Shown: positions 25,310 through 34,779, numbered from the stretch's first letter. The stretch is 64,000 nt of DNA from Streptomyces mutomycini (GCF_001700505.1 NZ_MAPV01000129.1:1-64000); one strand, 5' to 3'. The notes: generated by a model not told the origin, from the letters alone. Made by a program: numbers and translations.

Positions 25310-26239
25310 ATGGAAGCGATCGTGTACGAGGAGTTCGGCGGCCCCGAGGTCCTGCGTCCCGCCCAGGTCGAGGACGTCCATGCGGGACCCGGCCAGATCC
25401 GGGTGGAGGTCAGGGCCGCCGGGGTCAATCCGGTCGACTACAAGATCCGCAACGGCTGGATGGAGGCGGCGTTCCCCACCCCGCTGCCCGCCACACCCGG
25501 CAGCGAGTTCGCCGGAGTCGTCGACGAGACGGGAGCGGGCGTCACGGAGTTCGCGGTCGGCGACGAGGTCCTCGGCCGGAGCGCGACCGGTGCGTATGCG
25601 GCGTACGTCCTGGCCGACGTGGGAGCCGTCGCGCCCAAGCCGGAGGGCCTGGGCTGGGCGGAGGCCGCCGCGCTGCCGGTCGCGACCGCGACCGCCGCCC
25701 GGGTGCTCGACGAACTCGCGGTGTCCGCGGGCGAGACGCTGCTGGTGCACGGGGCGTCCGGCGCGGTCGGGTCCGCCGCCGTCCAGCTGGCCGCGGCCCG
25801 GGGCGCCACGGTCGTCGGGACCGCCTCCCCGTCCAACCACGACTATCTGCGGGTCCTCGGGGCTGTTCCGGTGGCGTACGGGGAGGGGTTGGTGGACCGG
25901 GTGCGGGAGGCCGCGCCGCAGGGCGTGGCCGCGGTGTTCGACGTGGCGGGGAAGAGCGCGCTGGCGGACTCGGTGGAGCTGCGAGGCGGCACGGCCGAGC
26001 GGATCGCCACCATCGCGGACCCGGACGCGGCGCACCACGGGGTGGCCTTCTCGGCCGGCGGCGGGAGCCGTCCTGACGAGGGCAGGCGGCTCGCGGAGTA
26101 CGCGGAAGCGGCGGCGGCCGGCGGTCTCCGGATCCCCGTCGAACGGACCTTCCCGCTGCGTGAGGCGGCGCGGGCCCAGGAGCTGAGCGAAGCCGGGCAT
26201 GTGCGCGGCAAGCTCGTCCTGATCCCCGGGGAGCGGTGA
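25310..26239 (+). CDS. NADP-dependent quinone-oxidoreductase-like alcohol dehydrogenase family protein
   Basis: 309-residue medium-chain reductase of the zinc-free quinone oxidoreductase type. The N-terminal GroES-like part contains GVNPVDYKIRNG and PGSEFAGVV; the Rossmann part has LLVHGASGAVGSAAVQLA. It reduces quinones or alpha,beta-unsaturated carbonyls with NADPH. The ATG follows the purine-rich GGCGGAGGAGGAG by about 7 nt. It is divergent from the polymerase gene. Confidence 0.88.
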   Translation: MEAIVYEEFGGPEVLRPAQVEDVHAGPGQIRVEVRAAGVNPVDYKIRNGWMEAAFPTPLPATPGSEFAGVVDETGAGVTEFAVGDEVLGRSATGAYAAYVLADVGAVAPKPEGLGWAEAAALPVATATAARVLDELAVSAGETLLVHGASGAVGSAAVQLAAARGATVVGTASPSNHDYLRVLGAVPVAYGEGLVDRVREAAPQGVAAVFDVAGKSALADSVELRGGTAERIATIADPDAAHHGVAFSAGGGSRPDEGRRLAEYAEAAAAGGLRIPVERTFPLREAARAQELSEAGHVRGKLVLIPGER

Positions 26240-26267
26240 ACACCCTGCCGCCGCCTACCCTGGCCCG

Positions 26268-27443
26268 ATGGAATCGGTGACCGACCGGGCGTGTGCCGCG
26301 GCCCTGTACGCGGACGGCGACGCGGGCCTGGACACCGGCGCGTCCCTCCTCGCCGCGGACCCGTCCGCCGACGAGGAGCTGCACCGCCGGGGTGAGGAGT
26401 TCCTCCGGCGGGCCTGGGCACGGGGCTGGCAGCCCGCCGATGTCGTACGGACCGTCCGGCGCGAGCTGGACGAGGCGGGGGCCGCGCTCGTCTCCGCCCT
26501 GATCACGGCGGAGACGGCGGGGTACGCCCGGCTGCCCGCGCGGTGGGCGGACCAGCTCGCCGCGATGCCCGCCCCGGCGCCGCGCAACCGGCCCGACCGC
26601 TTCACGTACGCGTCCGCGCTCCTGGAGCTGTACCGGCTGCTGCTGCGGCTCCCGGTCATCGAGCCCGTGGGACCGCCGCCCGGTACGGCGGGCGGTGCCG
26701 CCCACCTGCCGCCGGTCCATGGGGAACCCCGCATGCTCACCAGGATCCGGGCACTGCTCGCCAAGGCGGAGGCCACCGGTTTCCCGGAGGAGGCAGAGGC
26801 GCTCACCACCAAGGCGCAGGAGCTGATGGCCCGGCACAGCATCGACGAGGCGCTCCTCGCCGCCCGGACGCGCAGTGCCGATACGCCGGGGGCCGTCCGG
26901 ATCGGTGTCGACGCCCCGTACGAGAGCGCGAAGGCCGTCCTGCTCGACTCCGTCGCCTCGGCGAACCGCTGCCGCGCCGTGTGGAACAGCGACCTCGGCT
27001 TCACCACGGTCGTGGGCTTCGAGCCGGATCTGGAGGCCGTGGAGCTCCTCTTCACCTCCCTGCTGGTGCAGGGCACCGCCGCGATGACACGGGCGGAGGC
27101 GGGGCAGCGCGCGGGCGGGCGCAAGCGGACCAAGACCTTCCGTCAGTCCTTCCTGATGGCGTACGCCCAGCGGCTCGGCAGCCGTCTCGCGGCGGACACC
27201 GCACGGGTGACCGCGGCGGCCGGTTCGGAGGGCGGTCCCGCAGGCCGGGAGGCTGACGCCGGGGCCCTGCTGCCGGTCCTGGCGGCCCGGGACGTGGCCG
27301 TCACCGGGACCGCGGAGCGGATGTTCCCGAGGACGACCACGACGCGGCTGCGCGGGGCGACGGACGCCGAGGGCTGGAACCACGGCACGGCCGCGGCCGA
27401 CCGGGCCAGGATGAGTGGAGGAGGGCCGGAAATCCGCCGTTAG
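26268..27443 (+). CDS. DUF2786 domain protein
   Basis: 391 residues. The hallmark MLTRIRALLAKAEATGFPEE and LTTKAQELMARHSID region at ~155-200 is the DUF2786 domain, often at the start of phage- or mobile-element-linked nucleic-acid-related proteins but also chromosomal in actinomycetes. The rest, including RKRTKTFRQSFL, resembles the usual Streptomyces version. It sits 28 nt after the oxidoreductase. Function unknown. Confidence 0.8.
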   Translation: MESVTDRACAAALYADGDAGLDTGASLLAADPSADEELHRRGEEFLRRAWARGWQPADVVRTVRRELDEAGAALVSALITAETAGYARLPARWADQLAAMPAPAPRNRPDRFTYASALLELYRLLLRLPVIEPVGPPPGTAGGAAHLPPVHGEPRMLTRIRALLAKAEATGFPEEAEALTTKAQELMARHSIDEALLAARTRSADTPGAVRIGVDAPYESAKAVLLDSVASANRCRAVWNSDLGFTTVVGFEPDLEAVELLFTSLLVQGTAAMTRAEAGQRAGGRKRTKTFRQSFLMAYAQRLGSRLAADTARVTAAAGSEGGPAGREADAGALLPVLAARDVAVTGTAERMFPRTTTTRLRGATDAEGWNHGTAAADRARMSGGGPEIRR

Positions 27444-27497
27444 GTCAGCAGAGCGGCGTAAGTCGGAGTTGTCGGGGAATCCGGCTAGGCTCGGCCC

Positions 27498-29579
27498 ATG
27501 AGCTGGCTCCGGGCGCTTAGGGAGACGGCCCGCTCGGGACTGACGATCGAGCGGCGGCGTCTCGAACCGCTCATCGCGGTGCGCGGCGCCGCCGGCCTCG
27601 CACTCGTCGTCGGCGTGAGTCTGGCGTTCTTCGGCCCGGTGATCGCCGCCGGCTCGGCGTTCGGTGCCTTCCAGGCCGCCATCGCCACCTTCCAGCGCAG
27701 CTGGCGCCCCCGGCCCGTGCTCGCCCTGGTCTCCGGAGCCAGCCTGGCCGTGTCGACGTTCGTCGGCTACGTCACGGTGTCCCACACCCTGCTGTTCCTG
27801 GCCCTGCTCATCCTCTGGACCTTCGCCGCAGGGATGAGCTGGGCGGCGGGCCCGACGGGCGGGATCATCGCGGGCTCCAACGTCTCGATCATGCTGGTGA
27901 CGATCACTCTGCCCACCTCCGTAGCCGACGCCGCCGCGCACGCCGCGATGATGGCGTTCGGCGGGTTCGTCCAGGCGGCGCTGATCGTGCTGTTCCCGGT
28001 CCGCCGATGGGGCGCCCAGCGTGACGCGCTCGCCGACGCGCTGGCCGCCGAGGCCGACTACGCCCGCAGACTGCGGGACGACCCGGTCGCACCCTTCGAC
28101 CCCGTACCGCTGATGACCGCGCGCAACGCCGCCGCCGTCACCCCCCGCCAGGCGCGTCGCCGCCCCGCCGACCTGCACGGTGCGCGCGGGGTCGCCGAAC
28201 GGCTCAGGCCGGTCCTCGCCTCGCTGGCGGATCCGGCCCTGGGGGTCCCGGCCGAGGGGCCGGAACGCTACTGGGCGCGGGAGATCCTCGGTGCCGCCGG
28301 ATCCCTGCTCGACTCGGCGGCCCGGGCGGTACGCCACGGCGATCCGGTGCGGCTCGACGAGACGGCGCTCTCCGTGCTGAAGTCCCCCGACACCGAGGTG
28401 ATCCTCACCGGCCCGCCCCGCCGGGCCGCAGACCGGCTCACCTCACTGCTCGCCGACGTCATCGAGATCGCCGAGGGGACGGGTACGGACGACCGGACGC
28501 CCGGTGAGCCGCTCGTCCCGCACCGCCGCCGGCCCACACTGCTGGGGCTGGTCCCCGTCGTCCTGCGTTCCATGCGCCGCGAACTGCGCCGGGGGTCGAC
28601 GATCCTGCGCCACGCGGTCCGGGTGTCGGCGGTGGCGGCGGCGGGCTATCTCGTGGGGGCCGCGCTGCCGTTCGGCCACGGCTACTGGGCACCGATGACC
28701 GCCGTCATGGTGATGCGCCCGGAGTTCGACCAGACGTACTCCAGGTCCACGGCCCGATTCCTGGGCACCGTGGTCGGCGTCGCCGTCGCCACCGGCATCG
28801 TGCAGGCCGCACACCCGAACGCGGAGTTCTCCGCCCTGCTCGCCGTCGTCAGCGCGGGCCTGATGTACCTCCTGATGCGCACCGGATACGCGGTCAGCCA
28901 GGTCTGTGTCTCCGCCTACGTCGTCTTCCTGCTCGGCATGGCGGGCGACGACTGGTCGCAGACCGTGCCCGAACGGGTCGTGCTGACCCTCATCGGCGGG
29001 CTCCTCGCGATGGCCGCGTACGCCCTCTACCCGGCCTGGGAGACCCCGCGTCTGCGTGACCGGCTCGCCAACTGGGTGGTCACGGACGGGCGCTACGCCG
29101 CCACGGTCCTCGAGCGGTACGCCGACCCGGCGTCCAGGACGCTGGACGAGGTGCGCACCGCGCTGCTCACCACCCGGGAGGCCCGCGTGGCGTGGCAGGA
29201 GGCCCTGGAGACGGCCCGGCACGAGCCCGTGCGTCACCGGGGCATCTCCCGGACCTCGGCCGCGGACGCCCAGGAGGCGCTCGCCCAGTTCGGCAGGGTT
29301 GCCATGCTCATGGAGGCCCACCTGCCCGCCACCTCCGCCACCCCGGTCCCCGAGGCCGCCGGGCTGGCGGACGTGCTGCGCCGGGCCACCGAGGAGGGGG
29401 CGAAGGCGGTGCGGGAGCGCCGGTTGCCGGACTGGACGCCGGTCAGGGAGGCGCTGGAGACCGGGGATCATCCCCCGGGGCCGTCGCCCGACCCATTCGT
29501 ACGCAACGGAGCCACCCTGCTGCTCCGCGCTCTTGAGGACTTCTCGCAGGCGCTGAAGATCAGCAGCGGGCGGGCGTAG
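27498..29579 (+). CDS. FUSC family membrane protein (putative efflux)
   Basis: 693 residues. Two sets of membrane helices (residues ~25-175 and ~375-520) each followed by a cytoplasmic helical region, the fusaric-acid-resistance-like layout. The second block contains GYWAPMTAVMVMRPEFDQTYSR, the FUSC signature. Probably exports aromatic or lipophilic acids. ATG 27498. Monocistronic, 54 nt after the DUF2786 gene. Confidence 0.88.
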   Translation: MSWLRALRETARSGLTIERRRLEPLIAVRGAAGLALVVGVSLAFFGPVIAAGSAFGAFQAAIATFQRSWRPRPVLALVSGASLAVSTFVGYVTVSHTLLFLALLILWTFAAGMSWAAGPTGGIIAGSNVSIMLVTITLPTSVADAAAHAAMMAFGGFVQAALIVLFPVRRWGAQRDALADALAAEADYARRLRDDPVAPFDPVPLMTARNAAAVTPRQARRRPADLHGARGVAERLRPVLASLADPALGVPAEGPERYWAREILGAAGSLLDSAARAVRHGDPVRLDETALSVLKSPDTEVILTGPPRRAADRLTSLLADVIEIAEGTGTDDRTPGEPLVPHRRRPTLLGLVPVVLRSMRRELRRGSTILRHAVRVSAVAAAGYLVGAALPFGHGYWAPMTAVMVMRPEFDQTYSRSTARFLGTVVGVAVATGIVQAAHPNAEFSALLAVVSAGLMYLLMRTGYAVSQVCVSAYVVFLLGMAGDDWSQTVPERVVLTLIGGLLAMAAYALYPAWETPRLRDRLANWVVTDGRYAATVLERYADPASRTLDEVRTALLTTREARVAWQEALETARHEPVRHRGISRTSAADAQEALAQFGRVAMLMEAHLPATSATPVPEAAGLADVLRRATEEGAKAVRERRLPDWTPVREALETGDHPPGPSPDPFVRNGATLLLRALEDFSQALKISSGRA

Positions 29580-29753
29580 GGCGGGAGGGACGCCGGGCGT
29601 TCGGGCAGACCGGTCGACACCGCCGATCAACCAGAGGCGCAGAGAACAACTCGTAGGAGTGGGAGCCAAATTGGCGCGCTGTTCGTCTCTCCCCCATAGG
29701 AGTGTAAGAGAGTGGGCGGATCAGCGAAAAGCTGTAATCGCGTGCGCACCCCG

Positions 29754-29770
29754 CGTGCACGTGCATCTGC
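29754..29770 (+). promoter_or_regulatory. Copy 1 of a 17-bp shared element, upstream of the DUF397 gene
   Basis: CGTGCACGTGCATCTGC lies 75 nt before the DUF397 start codon. An exact copy, oriented the same way relative to its gene, lies upstream of the HATPase gene at 30852-30868. Similarity continues for 12 nt downstream at 8 of 12 positions. A possible -10, TATGAT, is at 29796-29801. Most likely a binding site for the local XRE regulator. Confidence 0.6.
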
Positions 29771-29845
29771 TCATGCATTGGCATATGAACACAGCTATGA
29801 TCCGAGCTAGTTGACACTTGCACCTTGCAACTCGGGGAGCGTCCT

Positions 29846-30088
29846 GTGCACCACGTGTACAACGGCATCGCGGCCACAGAGCTTCGCGGGGTCGTCTGGC
29901 AGAAGAGCAGACACAGTAACTCTCAAGGATCATGCGTGGAGTTCGCAAAACTGCCCGGTGGGAATGTGGCGATGCGGAACTCGCGCCACCCCGACGGGCC
30001 GGCGCTGGTGTACACGCCGGCCGAGATCGAGGCACTGCTGCTGGGCGTGAAGGACGGGGAGTTCGACCACCTGGCCGCGGGCGGCTGA
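29846..30088 (+). CDS. DUF397 domain regulator
   Basis: 80-residue protein of the DUF397 family: ELRGVVWQKSRHSNSQGSCVE, FAKLPGGNVAMRNSRHPDG and YTPAEIEALL. These small proteins accompany XRE/DUF5753 regulators in Streptomyces and are thought to act as their antagonists, in toxin-antitoxin-like pairs affecting development. GTG 29846 lies 6 nt after GGGGAG. Convergent with the HATPase gene, completing a WhiJ/AbaA-type trio. Confidence 0.88.
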   Translation: MHHVYNGIAATELRGVVWQKSRHSNSQGSCVEFAKLPGGNVAMRNSRHPDGPALVYTPAEIEALLLGVKDGEFDHLAAGG

Positions 30089-30158
30089 CCGCACCGCAAG
30101 GGCTCGCGGTCCACCGCTACCCGCCCGGCTCGCGCCCCGTGGCGCGGCGCGAGCCGTA

Positions 30159-30719
30159 CTACAGGCCGTCAGGGAGCGCGTCGACCGGCGCGGGGCGTTC
30201 CTTTGCTGTGTGGTCGGTCAGCCGGAACAGCGCCCAGACGACCTTGCCGAGCCCTCCGCCGGGCGGTGTGTCCCCGGCCGGTACGGGGGAGGGGTGCCAG
30301 CCCCAGCAGTCACTGAACGACTCGACCAGGAAAAGACCCCGGCCGGACTCGGCCGAATCCGGTGCCGCGCCCGTGACAGGGCCCCTTTCGCTGGGGTCGC
30401 GCACCGCGCACACCAGGCGTGAACTCCAGCGCATCAGATGCAGCCGTACGGAGGAGTCCTGGCGCTCACGGGCCGCGTCGGCCGGAAGGGCGTGCCGCAG
30501 CGCGTTGGTGACCAGCTCCGAAACGACCAGGGCCACGTCGTCGAAGTGGTCGCCCAGTTCCCAGGAGTTGAGCGTCGTACGGGTGAATCTCCTCGCCCCG
30601 CCCACCGCTTCGTACCTGGCCGGCAGTTTGCAGGTGGCCGAACCCGAGACCGCCGAGGGGTCGATTGGGGGAAGCCCCTGCCGTAACGGCTCGAGCGTCG
30701 TCGATCCATTCGTCCCCAT
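30159..30719 (-). CDS. HATPase_c ATP-binding protein, anti-sigma/SpoIIAB-like
   Basis: 186 residues. The serine-kinase-like ATPase fold has the N-box VALVVSELVTNALRHA and the G1 segment RGLFLVESFSDCWGW. Such single-domain proteins are the third member of WhiJ/AbaA-type loci. The ATG at 30719 gives the usual MGTNGSTTLEPL start; the open frame runs upstream, but that part is low-quality coding and overlaps the promoter element. Confidence 0.88.
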   Translation of the reverse strand: MGTNGSTTLEPLRQGLPPIDPSAVSGSATCKLPARYEAVGGARRFTRTTLNSWELGDHFDDVALVVSELVTNALRHALPADAARERQDSSVRLHLMRWSSRLVCAVRDPSERGPVTGAAPDSAESGRGLFLVESFSDCWGWHPSPVPAGDTPPGGGLGKVVWALFRLTDHTAKERPAPVDALPDGL

Positions 30720-31037
30720 ACGAGGCACTCCCGGGAGTCGCGGCTGTAGCGGCACTGCTTCCTGCGGGCACTGCGGGTACAGCGGCACAACACGAACGAG
30801 CACGCAGGTGCGCGAAGGCCATGGTTCCGAATGCGCAGAGCAGATGCAAGGGCAGATGCACGTGCACGTGGCTGATCTGCCCGACAGCATGCCGGTTCGG
30901 ACTCATTTCTTCCACTTCACAGTTTCGGCGCTTTGGAAAAGTCTTCTCATCTCTGTAATCGAATGAGTACGGGCTGAAGCGTTTTGGTGGCAGAATCCGG
31001 CACCGGGGTTCGGGGGAACCCCGGTGCAAGGGAAGCG
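30720..31037. other. Divergent promoter region between HATPase and XRE genes
   Basis: 318 nt without a gene. It contains copy 2 of the 17-bp element (30852-30868) on the HATPase side and an AT-richer stretch (30905-30990) on the XRE side. No other repeat or RNA structure stands out. Confidence 0.6.
30852..30868 (-). promoter_or_regulatory. Copy 2 of the 17-bp shared element, upstream of the HATPase gene
   Basis: Reverse complement reads CGTGCACGTGCATCTGC, identical to 29754-29770. It lies 132 nt before the HATPase start codon, on its coding strand. Confidence 0.6.
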
Positions 31038-31922
31038 ATGGGGAGGGTTGGGAAGCCGGTGTCGGCAGGCGAGTCGAGTGGTTCCGTGGTGCGGCGCATC
31101 CTGCTGGGCTCACAGCTCAGGCGTCTGCGCGAGTCGCGCGGCATCACCCGTGAGGCGGCCGGCTACTCCATCCGCGCCTCCGAATCGAAGATCAGCCGCA
31201 TGGAGTTGGGACGGGTGAGCTTCAAGGCCAGGGACGTCGAGGACCTGCTCACGCTGTACGGAGTCACGGACGAGGCGGAGCGGGATTCGCTCCTCGGTCT
31301 GGCCCGTGAGGCCAATGTGGCGGGCTGGTGGCACAGCTACGGCGATGTGCTGCCCGGCTGGTTCCAGACGTATGTCGGTCTGGAGGGAGCGGCCTCGCTC
31401 ATCCGGATCTACGAAGTCCAGTTCGTCCACGGGCTGTTGCAGACCGAGGCGTACGCCCATGCGGTCGTCGCGCGCGGCATGCCCGGTGCGCCGACGGCGG
31501 AGATCGACCGCAGGGTGGCGCTGCGGCTGGCGCGGCAGAAGGCGCTCGTCTCCGAGCGCGCGCCGCGCTTCCACGCCGTGCTCGACGAGGCGGCGCTGCG
31601 CCGTCCGTACGGCGGGCGCGAGGTGATGCGTGCGCAATTGCGGCACCTGATTGAAATGTCGGAGCAGCCGAATATCACCCTCCAGGTGATGCCCTTCAGC
31701 TTCGGTGGTCACGCAGGTGAGAGCGGAGCGTTCACGATGCTGCGTTTTCCGGAATCCGATCTGTCGGACATCGTCTATCTGGAGCAGCTGACAAGTGCGC
31801 TGTATCTGGACAAGGCAGAAGAAGTCGCCCAGTACGAAAAGGCCATGGTCCGGCTCCACGAGGACTGCCCGGGGCCCGAAGAGAGCCGGGATCTTCTCCG
31901 AGGTCTCCTTCAACTGACGTGA
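31038..31922 (+). CDS. XRE-family regulator with DUF5753 domain (WhiJ-like)
   Basis: 294 residues. N-terminal helix-turn-helix (SQLRRLRESRGITREAAGYS, then RASESKISRMELG) at ~20-75; the remaining ~200 residues are the DUF5753 domain ending in ALYLDKAEEVAQYEKAM. It should bind DNA near this locus and be modulated by the DUF397 partner. ATG 31038 lies 4 nt after AAGGGA; an upstream start at 30984 is less supported. The aldehyde dehydrogenase homologue follows 54 nt later on the same strand. Confidence 0.9.
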   Translation: MGRVGKPVSAGESSGSVVRRILLGSQLRRLRESRGITREAAGYSIRASESKISRMELGRVSFKARDVEDLLTLYGVTDEAERDSLLGLAREANVAGWWHSYGDVLPGWFQTYVGLEGAASLIRIYEVQFVHGLLQTEAYAHAVVARGMPGAPTAEIDRRVALRLARQKALVSERAPRFHAVLDEAALRRPYGGREVMRAQLRHLIEMSEQPNITLQVMPFSFGGHAGESGAFTMLRFPESDLSDIVYLEQLTSALYLDKAEEVAQYEKAMVRLHEDCPGPEESRDLLRGLLQLT

Positions 31923-31976
31923 TTCGCCAGTACCATGACTTTCCGACAGGAGTCTGCGCCTGCAGTAAGGGATTGC

Positions 31977-33434
31977 ATGTCCTTCCCCAGTGAACTGGCC
32001 CGCCAGTACATCGACGGTGAGTGGCTGACCGGCAACGGCGCGTGGGACATCATTGATTTCAATCCTTACAACGGCGAAAAACTGTGTTCCGTCACCGTGG
32101 CCACCGCGGCGGAAGTCGACCTCGCCTACCGGGCGGCCGAACGGGCGCAGCGGGAATGGGCGGCGGTAAGTCCTTATGGGCGCCGGGCGGTTCTGGAGAA
32201 CGCCGTGCGCCTCGTCGGGGAGCGCAGCGGGGAAATCGTCGAGCTGATCATCGATGAGCTGGGCGGTACCCGGGCCAAGGCGGAATACGAGGTGCGCGCA
32301 GCACTGGAGTTCCTGCATGAGGCCGTCGGGCAGGCGATCCGCCCGGTGGCCCGGCTGCTGCCCTCGGCCGCCGACGGCAAGGAGAACAGGGTCTACCGGC
32401 TGCCCGTGGGGGTCATCGGTGTGATCAGTGCCTTCAACTTCCCCTTCCTCGTCACGATGAAGACCGTCGCCCCGGCGCTGGCGCTCGGCAACGCAGTCGT
32501 GGTGAAGCCCCACCAGAACGCCCCGATCGCCGGCGGGGGGCTGGTGGCCCGGATCTTCGAGGACGCGGGGCTGCCCGCGGGGCTCCTCAACGTCACGATC
32601 ACCGACAGCGCCGAGATAGGCGACTCCTTCATCCAGCACCCCGTGCCCAAGGTGATCTCGTTCACCGGTTCGGACGTGGTGGGCCGCCATGTCGCCGCGG
32701 TCGCCGCAGGGCAGTTCAAGCGGACCGTCCTCGAGCTGAGCGGCAACAGCGCCCTGGTGGTGCTGGAGGACGCGGACCTCGACCACGCGGTCCGGGCGGC
32801 GGTCTACAGCCGCTTCCTGTTCCAGGGGCAGGTCAGCATGGCGGCCAACCGCATCCTGGTGGACCGGTCCGTCGAGAAGGACTTCACCGAGCGGTTCACC
32901 GCGGCGGTGGCGGCCCTCCGCTCAGGAGATCCGCGCGACCCGGACACCCGTATCGGGCCGGTCATCAGCGCGTTCCAGGCCGAGGCGCTCACCGCGCTGG
33001 TCGACGGCGCGATCGAGGCCGGCGCCACCGCGCTCGTGCGGGGCCGTACGCGAGGCAATCTCGTCGAACCGACCGTACTCACCGGACTGCCGGAGGGGTC
33101 ACCGCTGCTGGAGCAGGAGATCTTCGGCCCCGTGGCACTGCTGGTGCCGTTCGGCGGTGAGGACGACGCCGTACGCCTGGTCAACGACAGTCCCTACGGC
33201 CTGAGCGGCGCCGTCCACACGGCGGACGCCGAGCGCGGCGTGCGGTTCGCCCGGCGTATCCGGGGCGGGATGTTCCATGTCAACGGCGCCACCGTGCAGG
33301 ACGATCCTGCGGTCGCGTTCGGGGGCGAGAAGAGGTCCGGCATGGGACGGCTGAACGGCGAGGCCGCGGTGGAGGCGTTCACCACCCGGAAGTGGATCTC
33401 GGTGCAGCACGGCCGAACAGTATTTCCTTTCTGA
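31977..33434 (+). CDS. Aldehyde dehydrogenase family protein lacking the catalytic cysteine
   Basis: 485 residues with the full ALDH architecture: cofactor site AFNFPF, FTGSDVVGRH, general-base segment VLELSGNSALVV, and EIFGPVALLVPF. It is closest to benzaldehyde-dehydrogenase-type members. At the position of the nucleophile (normally GQxC) the sequence is GQVSMAANR, so the cysteine is Ser287 (codon AGC, 32835-32837). It may be inactive as a dehydrogenase or do other chemistry. The ATG at 31977 lies 4 nt after AAGGGA; ATG 31935 has no ribosome site. Confidence 0.88.
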   Translation: MSFPSELARQYIDGEWLTGNGAWDIIDFNPYNGEKLCSVTVATAAEVDLAYRAAERAQREWAAVSPYGRRAVLENAVRLVGERSGEIVELIIDELGGTRAKAEYEVRAALEFLHEAVGQAIRPVARLLPSAADGKENRVYRLPVGVIGVISAFNFPFLVTMKTVAPALALGNAVVVKPHQNAPIAGGGLVARIFEDAGLPAGLLNVTITDSAEIGDSFIQHPVPKVISFTGSDVVGRHVAAVAAGQFKRTVLELSGNSALVVLEDADLDHAVRAAVYSRFLFQGQVSMAANRILVDRSVEKDFTERFTAAVAALRSGDPRDPDTRIGPVISAFQAEALTALVDGAIEAGATALVRGRTRGNLVEPTVLTGLPEGSPLLEQEIFGPVALLVPFGGEDDAVRLVNDSPYGLSGAVHTADAERGVRFARRIRGGMFHVNGATVQDDPAVAFGGEKRSGMGRLNGEAAVEAFTTRKWISVQHGRTVFPF

Positions 33435-33567
33435 CGCCGGCGGATCGAGGACAGGACCTGACCTGATGGGTCCGTACGTTGAAGGCACGAGCGAGCGCCC
33501 ACGCGAGCAAGCAGGCAAGCCGCCGGGCCCGCTCGCAGACAGTCGTCACGTCCGGAAGGCAGACATC

Positions 33568-34119
33568 ATGGTCACTCACGTTCTCGCAGAGGCCGGCGAC
33601 GAGCGCGGCGAACTCCTCGCCTTCGTCGAGGCGCAGCGCGGCGCGCTCAGGCGCTCCGTGGCCGGCCTCACCGAGAAGCAGGCGGCGAGCCGCCCCTCGG
33701 TCAGCGAGCTCTCCCTCTCAGGGCTGCTCAAGCACGTCGCGGAGGGGGAGCTGAACTGGCTGCGGATGGCGCAGCAGCGTCCCAACGACAAGGAGAGGAA
33801 CGCGGAGACGTGGTCCGACGGCTTCCGGCTCGTGGGCGACGAGACGGTCCCGCAGATGCTCGAGTTCTGGGCCCGGGTCGCCGCTGAGACGGAGGCGTTC
33901 ATCCTCGATGACGTGGACAGCATGAGCGACACCTTCCCGCTGCCCGCGGCACCCTGGTTCCCCGAGAACGGGCGCTGCTCCATGCGCTGGCTGCTGGTCC
34001 ACCTGGTCGAGGAGACCGGCCGTCACGCGGGGCACGCCGACATCCTGCGTGAGGCGCTGGACGGCAGGACGGCCCTCGACCTGGTCGCGGAAGAGGCGGG
34101 CTACTCTGGGCGAGGTTGA
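33568..34119 (+). CDS. DinB / DUF664 family protein
   Basis: 183-residue four-helix-bundle protein with the probable metal-binding histidines in LLKHVAEGELNWL and HLVEETGRHAGHADILRE. The family includes mycothiol- or bacillithiol-dependent transferases and proteins of unknown role. The ATG is 8 nt after GGAAGG. It ends 18 nt before padR and may be read with it. Confidence 0.85.
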   Translation: MVTHVLAEAGDERGELLAFVEAQRGALRRSVAGLTEKQAASRPSVSELSLSGLLKHVAEGELNWLRMAQQRPNDKERNAETWSDGFRLVGDETVPQMLEFWARVAAETEAFILDDVDSMSDTFPLPAAPWFPENGRCSMRWLLVHLVEETGRHAGHADILREALDGRTALDLVAEEAGYSGRG

Positions 34120-34137
34120 GTACGAAGGATGGGTGGT

Positions 34138-34779
34138 ATGTCGGCGATCCGTCTCCTGGTCCTGGGCGCCGTGCGTCAGCACGGCCGCGCGCACGGTTAC
34201 CAGGTGCGCAACGACCTGGAGTACTGGGGCGCCCACGAGTGGTCCAACGCCAAGCCCGGGTCGATCTACCACGCACTCAAGCAGATGGCGAAGCAGGGAC
34301 TGCTGCTCGCCCATGAGGTCGCCCCGTCCACGGCCGGCGGCCCGCCCCGCACGGAGTACGAGATCACCGACCGCGGTGCCCAGGAGTTCTTCACTCTGCT
34401 CCGGGCCTCGCTGACCTCGTACGACCAGGGCGTGGACGTCCTCTCGGCGGGTATCGGCTTCATCGTCGACCTGGAGCGGGCCGAGGCGGTGTCGCTCCTG
34501 CGTGAGCGCGTCGCCGCCATCGAGGGCTGGCGGGCCTCGGTCACGGAGCACTACACGCCGGCGGACGGCCCGGAGTCGATCGGGCACATCGGCGAGATCA
34601 TGAACATGTGGGTCCATTCGGCGGACGCGGGTGCCGAGTGGACCCGTGGCCTGATCGCGCGGATCGAGGCGGGGGCGTACACCTTCGCAGGCGAGGGCGA
34701 ACCTTTCGTCGGTGTGCTCTCCCTAGGGCAGGAGAACCCCTACGCCACTGGGGTGCCCGATCCCGGGGATGCTCACTAA
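34138..34779 (+). CDS. PadR-family transcriptional regulator
   Basis: 213 residues. The N-terminal winged helix (IRLLVLGAVRQHGRAHGYQV ... KPGSIYHALKQMAKQGLL ... YEITDRGAQEF) is followed by a coiled dimerisation domain. It is probably a drug-responsive repressor of the ABC exporter encoded downstream, judging from two palindromes, one over its own stop codon. Start: ATG 34138, 8 nt after GAAGGA; ATG 34129 is an alternative. Confidence 0.9.
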   Translation: MSAIRLLVLGAVRQHGRAHGYQVRNDLEYWGAHEWSNAKPGSIYHALKQMAKQGLLLAHEVAPSTAGGPPRTEYEITDRGAQEFFTLLRASLTSYDQGVDVLSAGIGFIVDLERAEAVSLLRERVAAIEGWRASVTEHYTPADGPESIGHIGEIMNMWVHSADAGAEWTRGLIARIEAGAYTFAGEGEPFVGVLSLGQENPYATGVPDPGDAH

